Below, piece after piece: positions 1 to 6,249 of a stretch of 11,980 nucleotides of DNA; within the stretch, counting starts at the first letter, position 1, and each line of letters begins with the position of its first letter. The position numbers were made by a program, and so were the translations under genes. This stretch comes from Chloroflexia bacterium (GTDB lineage: Bacteria; Chloroflexota; Chloroflexia; QHBQ01; JADMIH01), in contig JAICKM010000134.1 in the NCBI GenBank assembly GCA_025927935.1, forward strand, positions 1-11,980. Reading direction: 5' to 3'. The notes beneath the pieces were generated by a model, which saw only the letters and a program-made list of their open reading frames with translations, did not search any database and was not told where the DNA came from.

Positions 1-240
1 GAGGCCGACCCGGAAGCCCTGCCCATCCCCTACCTGCTGCCCGCCGTCACCGACGGACGCTATTTTGCGCGTCTGGGCATCCAGACCTACGGCTTCCTGC
101 CCATGTCTTTGCCGGAAGACTTCGACTTCTACTCCAGCATCCACGCCGCCGACGAGCGGGTGCCGGTCGCCGCGCTGGACTTCGGCACGGATGCCGTCTA
201 CAAGGTCTTGCAGCGTTTCGGCGCGGCGGAGGGCGCATGA
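1..240 (+). CDS. M20-family metallopeptidase, C-terminal end (partial)
   Basis: Only the last 79 codons are present; the gene enters from the left edge in frame 1 and stops with TGA at 238-240. The segment PYLLPAVTDGRYFARLGIQ, then YGFLPM, then IHAADERVPV, is the typical end of the catalytic domain of M20/M25/M40 zinc amidohydrolases (aminoacylase, carboxypeptidase and dipeptidase relatives). The His of the IHAADERVP motif is a known zinc ligand at the dinuclear site; the other ligands would lie upstream. The family hydrolyses N-acyl amino acids or short peptides, and the substrate cannot be told from this end. The stop overlaps the start of the next gene (ATGA), so the two are probably co-transcribed and translationally coupled. 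The family call is fairly secure; the exact enzyme is not. Confidence 0.82.
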   Translation, partial: EADPEALPIPYLLPAVTDGRYFARLGIQTYGFLPMSLPEDFDFYSSIHAADERVPVAALDFGTDAVYKVLQRFGAAEGA

Positions 241-1073
241 TCACCGGTATCGACCACATCGTCATCCTGGTGGACAACCTGGATCGGGCGCAGGCGGAGT
301 ACGCGACGGTGGGGTTCACGGTGGTACCGGGCGGCGAACATGCCGGCGGGCTGACACATAATGCGCTGGTCGCCTTCGCCGATGGCACCTACCTGGAAGT
401 GCTGGCTTTCCGGCGCCCCCTGGCCGAGTTGGCTTCCGGCATGTCGCTGCCGCCCGGCGGTCTGAGTCGCCTGACGGAACGCTGGATCGCCCGCGCGGCG
501 GGCGGGCCGGGCCTGCTCGATTTCGCCTTGCTGCCCACCGCGCTGGCCGCCGACCTGGCCGCTGCAAGGGCGCGCGGGCTGGCGCTGGAGGGACCACGCC
601 CCGGCGGGCGGCGGCGGCCCGACGGCCAGGAAGTGGCCTGGGAACTAGGCATCCCGGTCGCGCCGGATCTGCCCTTCCTGTGCGCCGACGTGACGCCCCG
701 CGACCTGCGGGTGCCCACCGGCGCGGCGCGGGAGCACGCTAACGGGGCGCGCGGCGTCGCGGGCATCACCGTGGCGGTGGATACCCTGGCCCCAGCGGGG
801 GCGCATTACACAGCGCTGCTCGGCGCGACGCCCACCGGCGACGATGCAGCGGCCCCCGGCGCGGCGCGCGCCACCTTCCTGCTGGGCACGGCGGAGATCA
901 CGTTGCTGGCCCCGGATGGCCCGGACGATCCCTTGCACGCCTATCTCGCGGCGGGCGGCGCGCGCCCCTACACATTGCAACTCCTGGCCCGGCCCGGCGC
1001 ACGGCCGTTGGACCCCGCCGGCCTGGGCGGGGCGCGGATCAGTTTTCTTGGCGCGGAGGATAGCCCGGCATGA
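237..1073 (+). CDS. VOC / glyoxalase-like domain protein
   Basis: This 278-residue protein begins ITGIDHIVILVDNLDRA and continues GFTVVPGGEHAGGLTHNALV and GTYLEVLAF. This is the pattern of the glyoxalase-like (Glyoxalase_3) branch of the vicinal oxygen chelate fold. Candidate metal or substrate ligands are H7, H41 and E54. A second, weaker VOC-like half starts near residue 173 (GVAGITVAVDTLAPAGAHYTALLGA) and ends around ITLLAPDG, so the protein looks like two fused beta-alpha-beta-beta-beta modules. VOC enzymes include dioxygenases, isomerases and lyases; no substrate can be assigned. The start is supported by GGAGGG at 228-233, and the ATG overlaps the stop of the M20 gene by 4 nt. Its own stop overlaps the next start by 4 nt, so it sits in the middle of a tight operon. 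No signal peptide or membrane segment is visible, so it is probably cytoplasmic. Confidence 0.85.
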   Translation: MITGIDHIVILVDNLDRAQAEYATVGFTVVPGGEHAGGLTHNALVAFADGTYLEVLAFRRPLAELASGMSLPPGGLSRLTERWIARAAGGPGLLDFALLPTALAADLAAARARGLALEGPRPGGRRRPDGQEVAWELGIPVAPDLPFLCADVTPRDLRVPTGAAREHANGARGVAGITVAVDTLAPAGAHYTALLGATPTGDDAAAPGAARATFLLGTAEITLLAPDGPDDPLHAYLAAGGARPYTLQLLARPGARPLDPAGLGGARISFLGAEDSPA

Positions 1074-1732
1074 AAGCCAATCACTATCACCTGGTCACGC
1101 ACTGGCACGTGCGGGGCCGGGTGGAAGAGATTTATGACCTGCTCTATGACGCCACCGATCTGCCCCGCTGGTGGCCGTCCGTCTACAGCGAGGTGCGCCA
1201 GATCAGCCCCAACGACGCTACGGGCACTGGCAGCCGGTTCACCTTGCGCGCAGCGGGCTGGCTGCCCTACACCATCTGCTTCCAGTTCCAGACAATGGAG
1301 GCGCAGCGCCCCAGCCGCCTGGCCCTGCAAGCGCGCGGCGACCTGACCGGCGAAGGTATCTTTACCCTGGCGCAGGACGGCGAGTGGGCCAACGTCACCT
1401 ATGACTGGCGTATCGAGGCCGATAAGCCGATCCTGCGCTATTTCTCGTTCATCCTCAAGCCCCTGTTCGCCACCAATCATCGGTGGACGATGGAGCGCGG
1501 CCTGGAAAGCCTACAACGCGAACTGGCCCGCCGTCACGCGGCTCCCGGCCCGGAGCAGGTGCGTATCGCGCCAACCCCGGCGCGCGGCGGGAGGCCGTTA
1601 CGACCCTTGCTGGGCCTCGCGGCGCTGGCGCTGGCCGGGTGGGCCGCCAGTCGCACGCCCGAGGCCCGGCGCCTACTCGAAGCCGGTCGCGTCGAACGCG
1701 ACCGCTGGTTGGGCCCCGGCCCTGGTCTTTAG
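1070..1732 (+). CDS. SRPBCC (START-like) family protein, paralogue 1 of 3
   Basis: This 220-residue protein is the first of three tandem paralogues. Residues 1-155 read as an SRPBCC / polyketide-cyclase-like fold: a first strand (HYHLVTHWHVRG), an N-terminal helix with RWWPSVY at 33-39, GWLPYT at 63-68, VTYDW at 109-113, and a long C-terminal helix from about 121 containing LRYFSFILKPLF and NHRWTME. The fold forms a hydrophobic cavity that binds lipids, cofactors or polyketides; the ligand here is unknown. A weak hydrophobic stretch (about 179-193) is followed by a charged Arg-rich tail, so membrane association is possible but less clear than in the next two genes. By hand count it shares 84 of the first 160 positions with paralogue 2, without gaps. 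GGAGGA at 1055-1060 precedes the ATG, which overlaps the VOC stop by 4 nt. Confidence 0.82.
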   Translation: MKANHYHLVTHWHVRGRVEEIYDLLYDATDLPRWWPSVYSEVRQISPNDATGTGSRFTLRAAGWLPYTICFQFQTMEAQRPSRLALQARGDLTGEGIFTLAQDGEWANVTYDWRIEADKPILRYFSFILKPLFATNHRWTMERGLESLQRELARRHAAPGPEQVRIAPTPARGGRPLRPLLGLAALALAGWAASRTPEARRLLEAGRVERDRWLGPGPGL

Positions 1733-1761
1733 CGGCCCGTCCTGGGCCGGTGGAGGATATA

Positions 1762-2373
1762 ATGGCGAGCAACGACTATCATTTCATCACGCACTGGCGG
1801 GTCGAAGCCCCTATCGAAGAGGTCGCTGAGATCCTGAGCAATGGGGTGGACCTGGTCCGCTGGTGGCCGTCGGTGTACCTCAACGCTGAAGAGTTAGAAC
1901 CGGGCGATGCGGAGGGCGTGGGCCGCGTGATCAGCCTCTACACCAAGGGCTGGCTGCCCTACACACTGCGCTGGCAGTTCCGCGTGACCGAGTCGCGGTT
2001 CCCGCACGGCTTCACCCTCGAAGCGTGGGGCGACTTCGACGGGCGCGGCATCTGGACGCTGGAGCAAGACGGGCCGTGGGTCGATGTCACGTATGATTGG
2101 AAGATCCGCGCCGAAAAGCCGCTGCTACGCTACTTCTCGTTCATCATGAAGCCGATCTTCGGCGCGAACCATCGCTGGGCCATGGCCCAGGGCGAGGCAA
2201 GCCTGAAGCTGGAACTGGCCCGCCGCCACGCCGCCACCGCCGAGGAGCGCGCCCAGGTGCCGGCCCCACCCGGCCCCACCAGCGTGGCGCCCGGCGCCTT
2301 GCTGGTCGCCCTGGCGGCGATGATCGCGGGGGCCGGCTGGGCCTGGCGGCGCGCACAGGCGGCGCGCGAGTAA
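1762..2373 (+). CDS. SRPBCC (START-like) family protein with C-terminal membrane anchor, paralogue 2 of 3
   Basis: I place the start at 1762 (203 residues) because GGAGG at 1752-1756 lies 5 nt upstream and the first residues (MASNDYHFITHWRVE) match both sister genes. The frame is open further upstream to 1483, but that stretch overlaps paralogue 1 and is not protein-like. The domain motifs are RWWPSVY (33-39), GWLPYTL (63-69), DVTYDW (108-113) and LRYFSFIMKP (122-131). A Pro-rich linker (168-173) leads to a hydrophobic segment at about 175-194 and an RR-containing end, the layout of a C-terminally anchored protein whose lipid-binding domain faces the cytoplasm. It is 29 nt downstream of paralogue 1 and 40 nt upstream of paralogue 3 and is presumably in the same transcript. 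The ligand and the partner are unknown. Confidence 0.83.
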   Translation: MASNDYHFITHWRVEAPIEEVAEILSNGVDLVRWWPSVYLNAEELEPGDAEGVGRVISLYTKGWLPYTLRWQFRVTESRFPHGFTLEAWGDFDGRGIWTLEQDGPWVDVTYDWKIRAEKPLLRYFSFIMKPIFGANHRWAMAQGEASLKLELARRHAATAEERAQVPAPPGPTSVAPGALLVALAAMIAGAGWAWRRAQAARE

Positions 2374-2413
2374 CCGGACTGTTAGCAACCCGCCCCGGCG
2401 GGAGGAGCATGGC

Positions 2414-3637
2414 ATGGCGAGCAACGACTATCACTTCACCACGCACTGGCGCGTGCGCGGAGACATCGAGGAAGTCTACGCAATCCTGGCCGACGGGGCG
2501 ACCCTCGCCCGCTGGTGGCCCGCGGCCTACCGCGAGGCGCACCCGGTGGACCTGGGCGACGGGCAGGCGGGCCGCAACGCCGTCTATATGGTGACGCGCG
2601 GCTGGCTGCCCTACACCCTCGGCTTCCGCTGCCGCCTCCTGGAATCCCGCGCGCCCACCTACCTGCGCGTCGAAGCCCAGGGCGAGCTGGACGGCGAAGG
2701 CGTCTGGCGGCTGGCGCAAGACGGCCCCTGGGTGGACGTGATCTATGAGTGGACAGTGAAGGCCACCAAGCCGCTGCTGCGCTACCTGTCCTTCCTCCTG
2801 CGCCCGCTCTTCGCCGTAAACCACGACTGGGTAATGATGAAGGGAGAAGAGAGCTTGAAAGTCGAACTCGCACGCCGCCACGCGCGCACGCCCGCCGAAC
2901 AGGCGCGCATCCCGGCGCCGCCGGGGCCATCGCCGATCACGCCGCTGCTCAGCATCCTGGCGGTTGGCCTGACCCTGGGAGGCGCCGTGCTGCTCTACCG
3001 CAAGCTCACCGCGCCGCAGGCCGGGCGGCAGTCGTTTCACTTCGACCCGGATCGGATCGCCTACTTTGAGGCCAATGGCTGGCGCTCCTATTACGAGCGC
3101 GACTGGCGCCGCCTCTTGCAGCTCCTGGTGGGCATGAACCAGGAGCAGTTCCGCATCCCCTTCCCGCTCTCGATCCTGGCCGCGTACTATGTTACCCGCG
3201 CCTCCATTGCCTGGGTGCCGGTCGACCATGACGAAGCGGTGGTTCGTTCGTACTATGAGAAGTTCTACCGCATGGCCGCGCGCTATTCCGGCCTGCGCTT
3301 TGACCCGGTGCGCGTGGGCGAGCTAGAGTTGCGCTACAACGACGACCACCGGCGCCTGGTGGGCCAGGCCGACAAGACCCCCTTCATCGAGACGATGGTC
3401 CAACTCCATAGCACGACCTTCGGGATCGCGCCGGAGCAAGCCCGCGAGTCCGCTGAGTTGCGTGTGCTGGCGAACAACACCGTGGATAAGATCACCGGCA
3501 AAACCTCGACCGACGTGGAAGGCGACTGGCGGCGGCTGGAGGAGTACCTGCGCCAGTGCTATCGATCAATCGACCGGGCGCTGGCGGCGCGGAAAGGCCC
3601 CGCCCCGGCAGGGGAGCTGGAGGCGGTACACGCGTAG
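2414..3637 (+). CDS. SRPBCC domain - membrane segment - unrecognised C-terminal domain fusion, paralogue 3 of 3
   Basis: This 407-residue protein has three parts. Residues 1-157 form an SRPBCC domain sharing 88 of 160 positions with paralogue 2 by hand count, without gaps. Residues 169-175 are a Pro-rich linker and about 176-195 a transmembrane segment. Residues about 205-392 form an additional, mostly helical domain I do not recognise, rich in aromatic residues and Arg: FEANGWRSYYERDWRRLLQL, QEQFRIPFPLSILAAYYVTR, SIAWVPVDHDEAVVRSYYEK, YSGLRFDPVRVGELELRY. It ends with a helical tail (DWRRLEEYLRQCYRSIDRAL). The regular aromatic and charged pattern suggests a conserved globular domain rather than a random extension. 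GGAGGAG at 2401-2407 sits 6 nt before ATG 2414; an earlier ATG at 2409 is out of frame. This is the last gene of the + operon and it converges on the alpha/beta hydrolase gene 29 nt away. Confidence 0.8.
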   Translation: MASNDYHFTTHWRVRGDIEEVYAILADGATLARWWPAAYREAHPVDLGDGQAGRNAVYMVTRGWLPYTLGFRCRLLESRAPTYLRVEAQGELDGEGVWRLAQDGPWVDVIYEWTVKATKPLLRYLSFLLRPLFAVNHDWVMMKGEESLKVELARRHARTPAEQARIPAPPGPSPITPLLSILAVGLTLGGAVLLYRKLTAPQAGRQSFHFDPDRIAYFEANGWRSYYERDWRRLLQLLVGMNQEQFRIPFPLSILAAYYVTRASIAWVPVDHDEAVVRSYYEKFYRMAARYSGLRFDPVRVGELELRYNDDHRRLVGQADKTPFIETMVQLHSTTFGIAPEQARESAELRVLANNTVDKITGKTSTDVEGDWRRLEEYLRQCYRSIDRALAARKGPAPAGELEAVHA

Positions 3638-3666
3638 GCGGGGGGTGAGGGAAACCGGCGCCCGCG

Positions 3667-4554
3667 TCAGGCCGCCGCGGAACGTGCGAGCAGCGGAGCG
3701 AGAAAGTCCAGCAGCAGCGCGTTAACGCGATCCGCCGCGTCGTGCTGTACCCAGTGGGTGGCGTCCTCGATGACATGCAGCCGCCCATCGTCGCACAGGG
3801 CGATGCTCTGCGGGGCCATTTCGCGGCCCAGCGCCTGGTCGCCCGCGCCCCAGATCATCAGCGTGGGCACGTGGACGCGCGGGTCCGCGGCGCGAGGCGG
3901 CGGGCGGCGCCAACCCGCCCCGTACCCATTCAGCATGGCCGTGATCGCGCCGGGCCGCGCCCACGCCGCCCGGTAGCGGCGCAGATCGGCGGCGGTGAAC
4001 GAGCCGGCGCGGGCCGACCGGCGCATCCCTTCGGTGAGCACGCGCCAGTTGCCCGCGCGCAACAGCCATTCGGGCAGGCCCGGCAACTGGAAGAACGCGG
4101 CATAGAGGCTGCGCACGCGCTGGCGCGTGTTATGGCGCAGGTTGTCCTCCATCACCGCCGGGTGCGGCACATTGAGGATCGCCAGGCGCGCCACCCGATC
4201 CGGGTGCTCCAGGGCCAGCACCCACGCAACCATAGCGCCCCAGTCGTGGCCGATAATCGCCGCCTGCTCCCGCCCGGCAGCATCGAGCAGCCCGACGATG
4301 TCGGCGGCCAGGACGTTGGTGCGATAGGCGCGCAGCCCGCGCGGTTTGTCGCTCCGATTATAGCCGCGCTGGTCAGGCACCAGCACCCGGTAGCCCGCGG
4401 CGGCCAGCGCCGGGATCTGCCGCCGCCAACCGTACCAGAACTCCGGGAAGCCGTGCAGCAAGACCACCAGCGGCCCCTCGACCGGGCCGGCGGCCATCAC
4501 GTGCAAGGTAATGCTGTTGGTCGGGATGTAGTGTTCTTCGAGGCGTGTTGCCAT
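3667..4554 (-). CDS. Alpha/beta hydrolase, epoxide hydrolase-like
   Basis: This 295-residue protein has the standard single-domain length for cytosolic soluble epoxide hydrolase-type alpha/beta hydrolases. Visible motifs are the oxyanion-hole HGFPE (34-38), DQRGYNRSDKP (61-71) and the nucleophile elbow GHDWG with Asp104. WGAGDQ gives the acid Asp239, and THWVQHD the base His267. An Asp nucleophile points to an epoxide hydrolase or haloalkane dehalogenase rather than a Ser esterase. HGFPE, the GHDWGA elbow and cap tyrosines at Y151 (SLYAAFFQLPG) and Y211 (LNGYGAGWR) favour epoxide hydrolase, in which two cap tyrosines activate the epoxide oxygen. It would add water to an epoxide to give a diol; the substrate is unknown. 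A strong GGAGG lies 7 nt before ATG 4554. The gene is transcribed away from the small membrane protein gene; no clear promoter was found. Confidence 0.88.
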   Translation of the reverse strand: MATRLEEHYIPTNSITLHVMAAGPVEGPLVVLLHGFPEFWYGWRRQIPALAAAGYRVLVPDQRGYNRSDKPRGLRAYRTNVLAADIVGLLDAAGREQAAIIGHDWGAMVAWVLALEHPDRVARLAILNVPHPAVMEDNLRHNTRQRVRSLYAAFFQLPGLPEWLLRAGNWRVLTEGMRRSARAGSFTAADLRRYRAAWARPGAITAMLNGYGAGWRRPPPRAADPRVHVPTLMIWGAGDQALGREMAPQSIALCDDGRLHVIEDATHWVQHDAADRVNALLLDFLAPLLARSAAA

Positions 4555-4651
4555 GCCGTTACCTCCGTGGCCGCGCCGTCCGGCGGCCCCTACCCGGCAT
4601 CCTTCGCACGACCTGTGCCAGGGTCACCAGACCGGACGCGCAGGTTCGACC

Positions 4652-4675
4652 TGACCAGCGTGGGCGTGCTGGTCA
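4652..4675. promoter_or_regulatory. Inverted repeat overlapping a -35 box (candidate operator)
   Basis: TGACCAGC at 4652-4659 and GCTGGTCA at 4668-4675 are a perfect 8-bp inverted repeat with an 8-nt spacer. The right arm contains the proposed -35 hexamer TGGTCA of the promoter at 4670-4698. A second small dyad, CAGGT-TCG-ACCTG at 4641-4653, abuts it. The arrangement is typical of a dimeric regulator site, and a repressor bound here would block the -35. The regulator is unknown. The region also lies about 100 nt upstream of the alpha/beta hydrolase start on the other strand and could serve both genes. Confidence 0.5.
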
Positions 4676-4698
4676 AGAGCGGGGCGATTTGCTATAAT
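4670..4698 (+). promoter_or_regulatory. Sigma70-type promoter for the small membrane protein gene
   Basis: The sequence shows TGGTCA (4670-4675, 4 of 6 matches to TTGACA), a 17-nt spacer and a perfect TATAAT (4693-4698) preceded by TG-C, an extended -10. The expected transcription start is near 4705, giving a leader of about 84 nt before ATG 4789. The core TGCTATAATCGGGG (4690-4703) recurs exactly at 11544-11557. Confidence 0.65.
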
Positions 4699-4788
4699 CG
4701 GGGCAGGAAGATGATCTGCCCGTCACGGTAGGACCTGAGCGACAACGCGCCCGCCGCCATCCGGCCCGCGCAAGGGAGACGACGAATC

Positions 4789-4977
4789 ATGGGACGGTTA
4801 TTGTTTGGCATCGTGCTGGCTATTGTCGGGCTGATGTACCTGGCGGCGGCCTGGATGTCGGTGTTCACATCCGCGGGCTTCCTGACCGGCAACCTCTTTG
4901 GCGCGCTGCTGTTCCTGGTGGTGGGCGTGCTGGCCGCCGGGGCTTCGGTCAATCTGCTGCGTGAGAAGCGGCGCTAG
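4789..4977 (+). CDS. Small two-helix membrane protein, unknown function
   Basis: This 62-residue protein has two hydrophobic helices, about residues 4-22 (LLFGIVLAIVGLMYLAAAW) and 36-55 (LFGALLFLVVGVLAAGASVN), joined by a short loop with TSAGFLTGN. It ends with a positively charged tail (LREKRR) that by the positive-inside rule should be cytoplasmic. I do not recognise a family. AAGGGAG at 4772-4778 is a possible ribosome-binding site with slightly long spacing (10 nt). A well-formed promoter lies about 84 nt upstream, and clear third-position GC bias supports a real gene. The stop (TAG, 4975-4977) is one base from the convergent stop of the kinase gene. It could be an accessory subunit or a stress-related small membrane protein; nothing in the context decides this. 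Confidence 0.68.
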   Translation: MGRLLFGIVLAIVGLMYLAAAWMSVFTSAGFLTGNLFGALLFLVVGVLAAGASVNLLREKRR

Positions 4978-4978
4978 A

Positions 4979-6169
4979 CTACCCCGACCGCCGGCCCTTG
5001 ATCAGGCGCAGCACCGTGCTGCGCCCCGGCAAGCCCGCCAGCGCGCCCCGGCGCGTCGTCGCCAGGGCGCCCGACGCGTTGGCCCAGTCGAAAATCTCGG
5101 CTACATCGCCAATCGTCAGCCGGCGTAGATCCAACCGCGGCGCGCCCTCCTGCGACGCTTCGGCGCCTTCTCCCTGTGGCGCCATCCGGTCGAGCAGGGC
5201 CACCAGCAACCCGGCCAGAAAGGCGGCGCCGGCCCCGCTGCGGTCCTTGACTGCGATGTCGCAGGCCGGCAAATTCACCACCTCAAAGCCCCGCCCGCCC
5301 GGCTGCCACAAGCCGTAGGTGCAACCCGCCGGGCCGCGTGTCAGCGCCAGCAACAGGGGCCGGGTGCGCCCCACCGCCAACCGGCCCACCCAGACGCGCA
5401 ACAACGCATCCAGCCGCCCCGCCTCGGTTGACGCTGCGCCGCCCATGAGCATGATCAGTTCGTGGCTGCTCAGCATGAGGATGTCCACCTGCGGCAGCAC
5501 GGCATGGTAGAGATCGCGGGCGCGCTCCGGGTATTGCCAGAGCGCGGGCTGCCAGTTCACATCAAAGGCCACCGCCGCGCCCATATCCGCCGCATAGCCC
5601 AGCGCCATGTGCAGCGCGGCCCGCGGCAGCGCATGGGCCAGCGAGACTCCCGACCCCAGCACCACCTGGGCGCGCGCCACCGCCTCCGCCGGCACCCACT
5701 CCGGACTCAGCAACTGGTCGGCGCCCCCTTCGCGATAGAACAAGGCTTGCGCCTCGGTTACGGTTCCGCTGCCGGTCACGGCGGCGGGAGCCTCCGCGTG
5801 GGGTTCCTTGCGGCTGACAAAGGCGACCGGCGTGCGCCCGCGCGGGTGGACGCCGATGTAGGTGGTGTCCACGCCATAGGTCTCCAGCGCGCCGATCAGG
5901 TAACGCCCGAAAGGATCGTCGCCGACCAGGCTGAGCAGGGCTGCGCGGCGGCCCAGGCGGGCGACCCCGGCGGCCACGTGGGCGGGGATGCCGCCGGGCG
6001 CGCGGGTGAAGGTGGTCGCGGTCAGCAGTGGGCCGGACCCGTTCGCCACCATATCGACCACCAGTTCGCCCACCGCAAGCACGTCGATATCGGCGTCCGC
6101 ATGGCCGTCCGCCCCGCGCCCGGCGGCAGGCGAAACCGGGCCGGTCCCGCCGGGCAACCAGTCGCTCAT
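4979..6169 (-). CDS. PfkB-family carbohydrate kinase homologue lacking the catalytic Asp
   Basis: This 396-residue protein has the ribokinase/PfkB layout: DVLAVGELVVDMV (29-41), APGGIPAHVAAGVARLG (57-73, the first family signature), SLVGDDPFGRYLIGALETYGVDTTYI (80-105), AFDVNWQP, SSHEL, and the second signature KDRSGAGAAF (308-317). Active PfkB kinases have GAGD here, with the Asp as the base that activates the sugar hydroxyl. Here it is Ala315 (codon GCC at 5227-5225, where Asp would be GAC). The first signature is also unusual, with His64 in place of the usual Asn (GGxPxNVA). The rest resembles fructokinase or 2-keto-3-deoxygluconate kinase. It is probably a pseudokinase or has a changed reaction, and the family call is safe while the activity is not. 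GAGGAG lies 7 nt before ATG 6169. It follows the M16 gene after 80 nt. Confidence 0.85.
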   Translation of the reverse strand: MSDWLPGGTGPVSPAAGRGADGHADADIDVLAVGELVVDMVANGSGPLLTATTFTRAPGGIPAHVAAGVARLGRRAALLSLVGDDPFGRYLIGALETYGVDTTYIGVHPRGRTPVAFVSRKEPHAEAPAAVTGSGTVTEAQALFYREGGADQLLSPEWVPAEAVARAQVVLGSGVSLAHALPRAALHMALGYAADMGAAVAFDVNWQPALWQYPERARDLYHAVLPQVDILMLSSHELIMLMGGAASTEAGRLDALLRVWVGRLAVGRTRPLLLALTRGPAGCTYGLWQPGGRGFEVVNLPACDIAVKDRSGAGAAFLAGLLVALLDRMAPQGEGAEASQEGAPRLDLRRLTIGDVAEIFDWANASGALATTRRGALAGLPGRSTVLRLIKGRRSG

Positions 6170-6223
6170 AGGCTCTCTCCTCTAGTCCGGCGTGGGATCG
6201 GGTGGGAACGCGAGCGCCGGTAT

Positions 6224-6241
6224 TGGCCCGCCACCGGGCCA
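6224..6241 (-). terminator. GC-rich hairpin after the M16 gene (no U-tract)
   Basis: Read on the - strand, TGGCCCG-GTGG-CGGGCCA is a perfect 7-bp stem with a 4-nt loop, beginning 8 nt past the M16 stop. No T-run follows, so it is either a U-less terminator or a 3' stabilising or processing hairpin between the M16 and kinase genes. Confidence 0.45.
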
Positions 6242-6249
6242 GGGCATAT

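Noticed and set aside
1483..1761. In-frame upstream extension of SRPBCC paralogue 2
   Set aside because: It overlaps the end of paralogue 1, has no protein-like pattern, and GGAGG plus the conserved MASNDYHF start mark 1762 as the real start.
2144..3229. Long open frame on the - strand opposite SRPBCC paralogues 2 and 3
   Set aside because: It is antisense to well-supported genes; long shadow frames are expected at this GC content, and its product shows no family motif.
3742..4731. 329-codon open frame on + opposite the alpha/beta hydrolase gene
   Set aside because: It is opposite a gene with a complete catalytic triad; its own product is Arg/His-rich and without recognisable motifs.
4711..4731. 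Six-codon leader ORF (MICPSR) after the promoter at 4670-4698
   Set aside because: AGGAAG directly abuts the ATG with no spacing, and there is no amino acid bias or attenuator structure to support a leader peptide.
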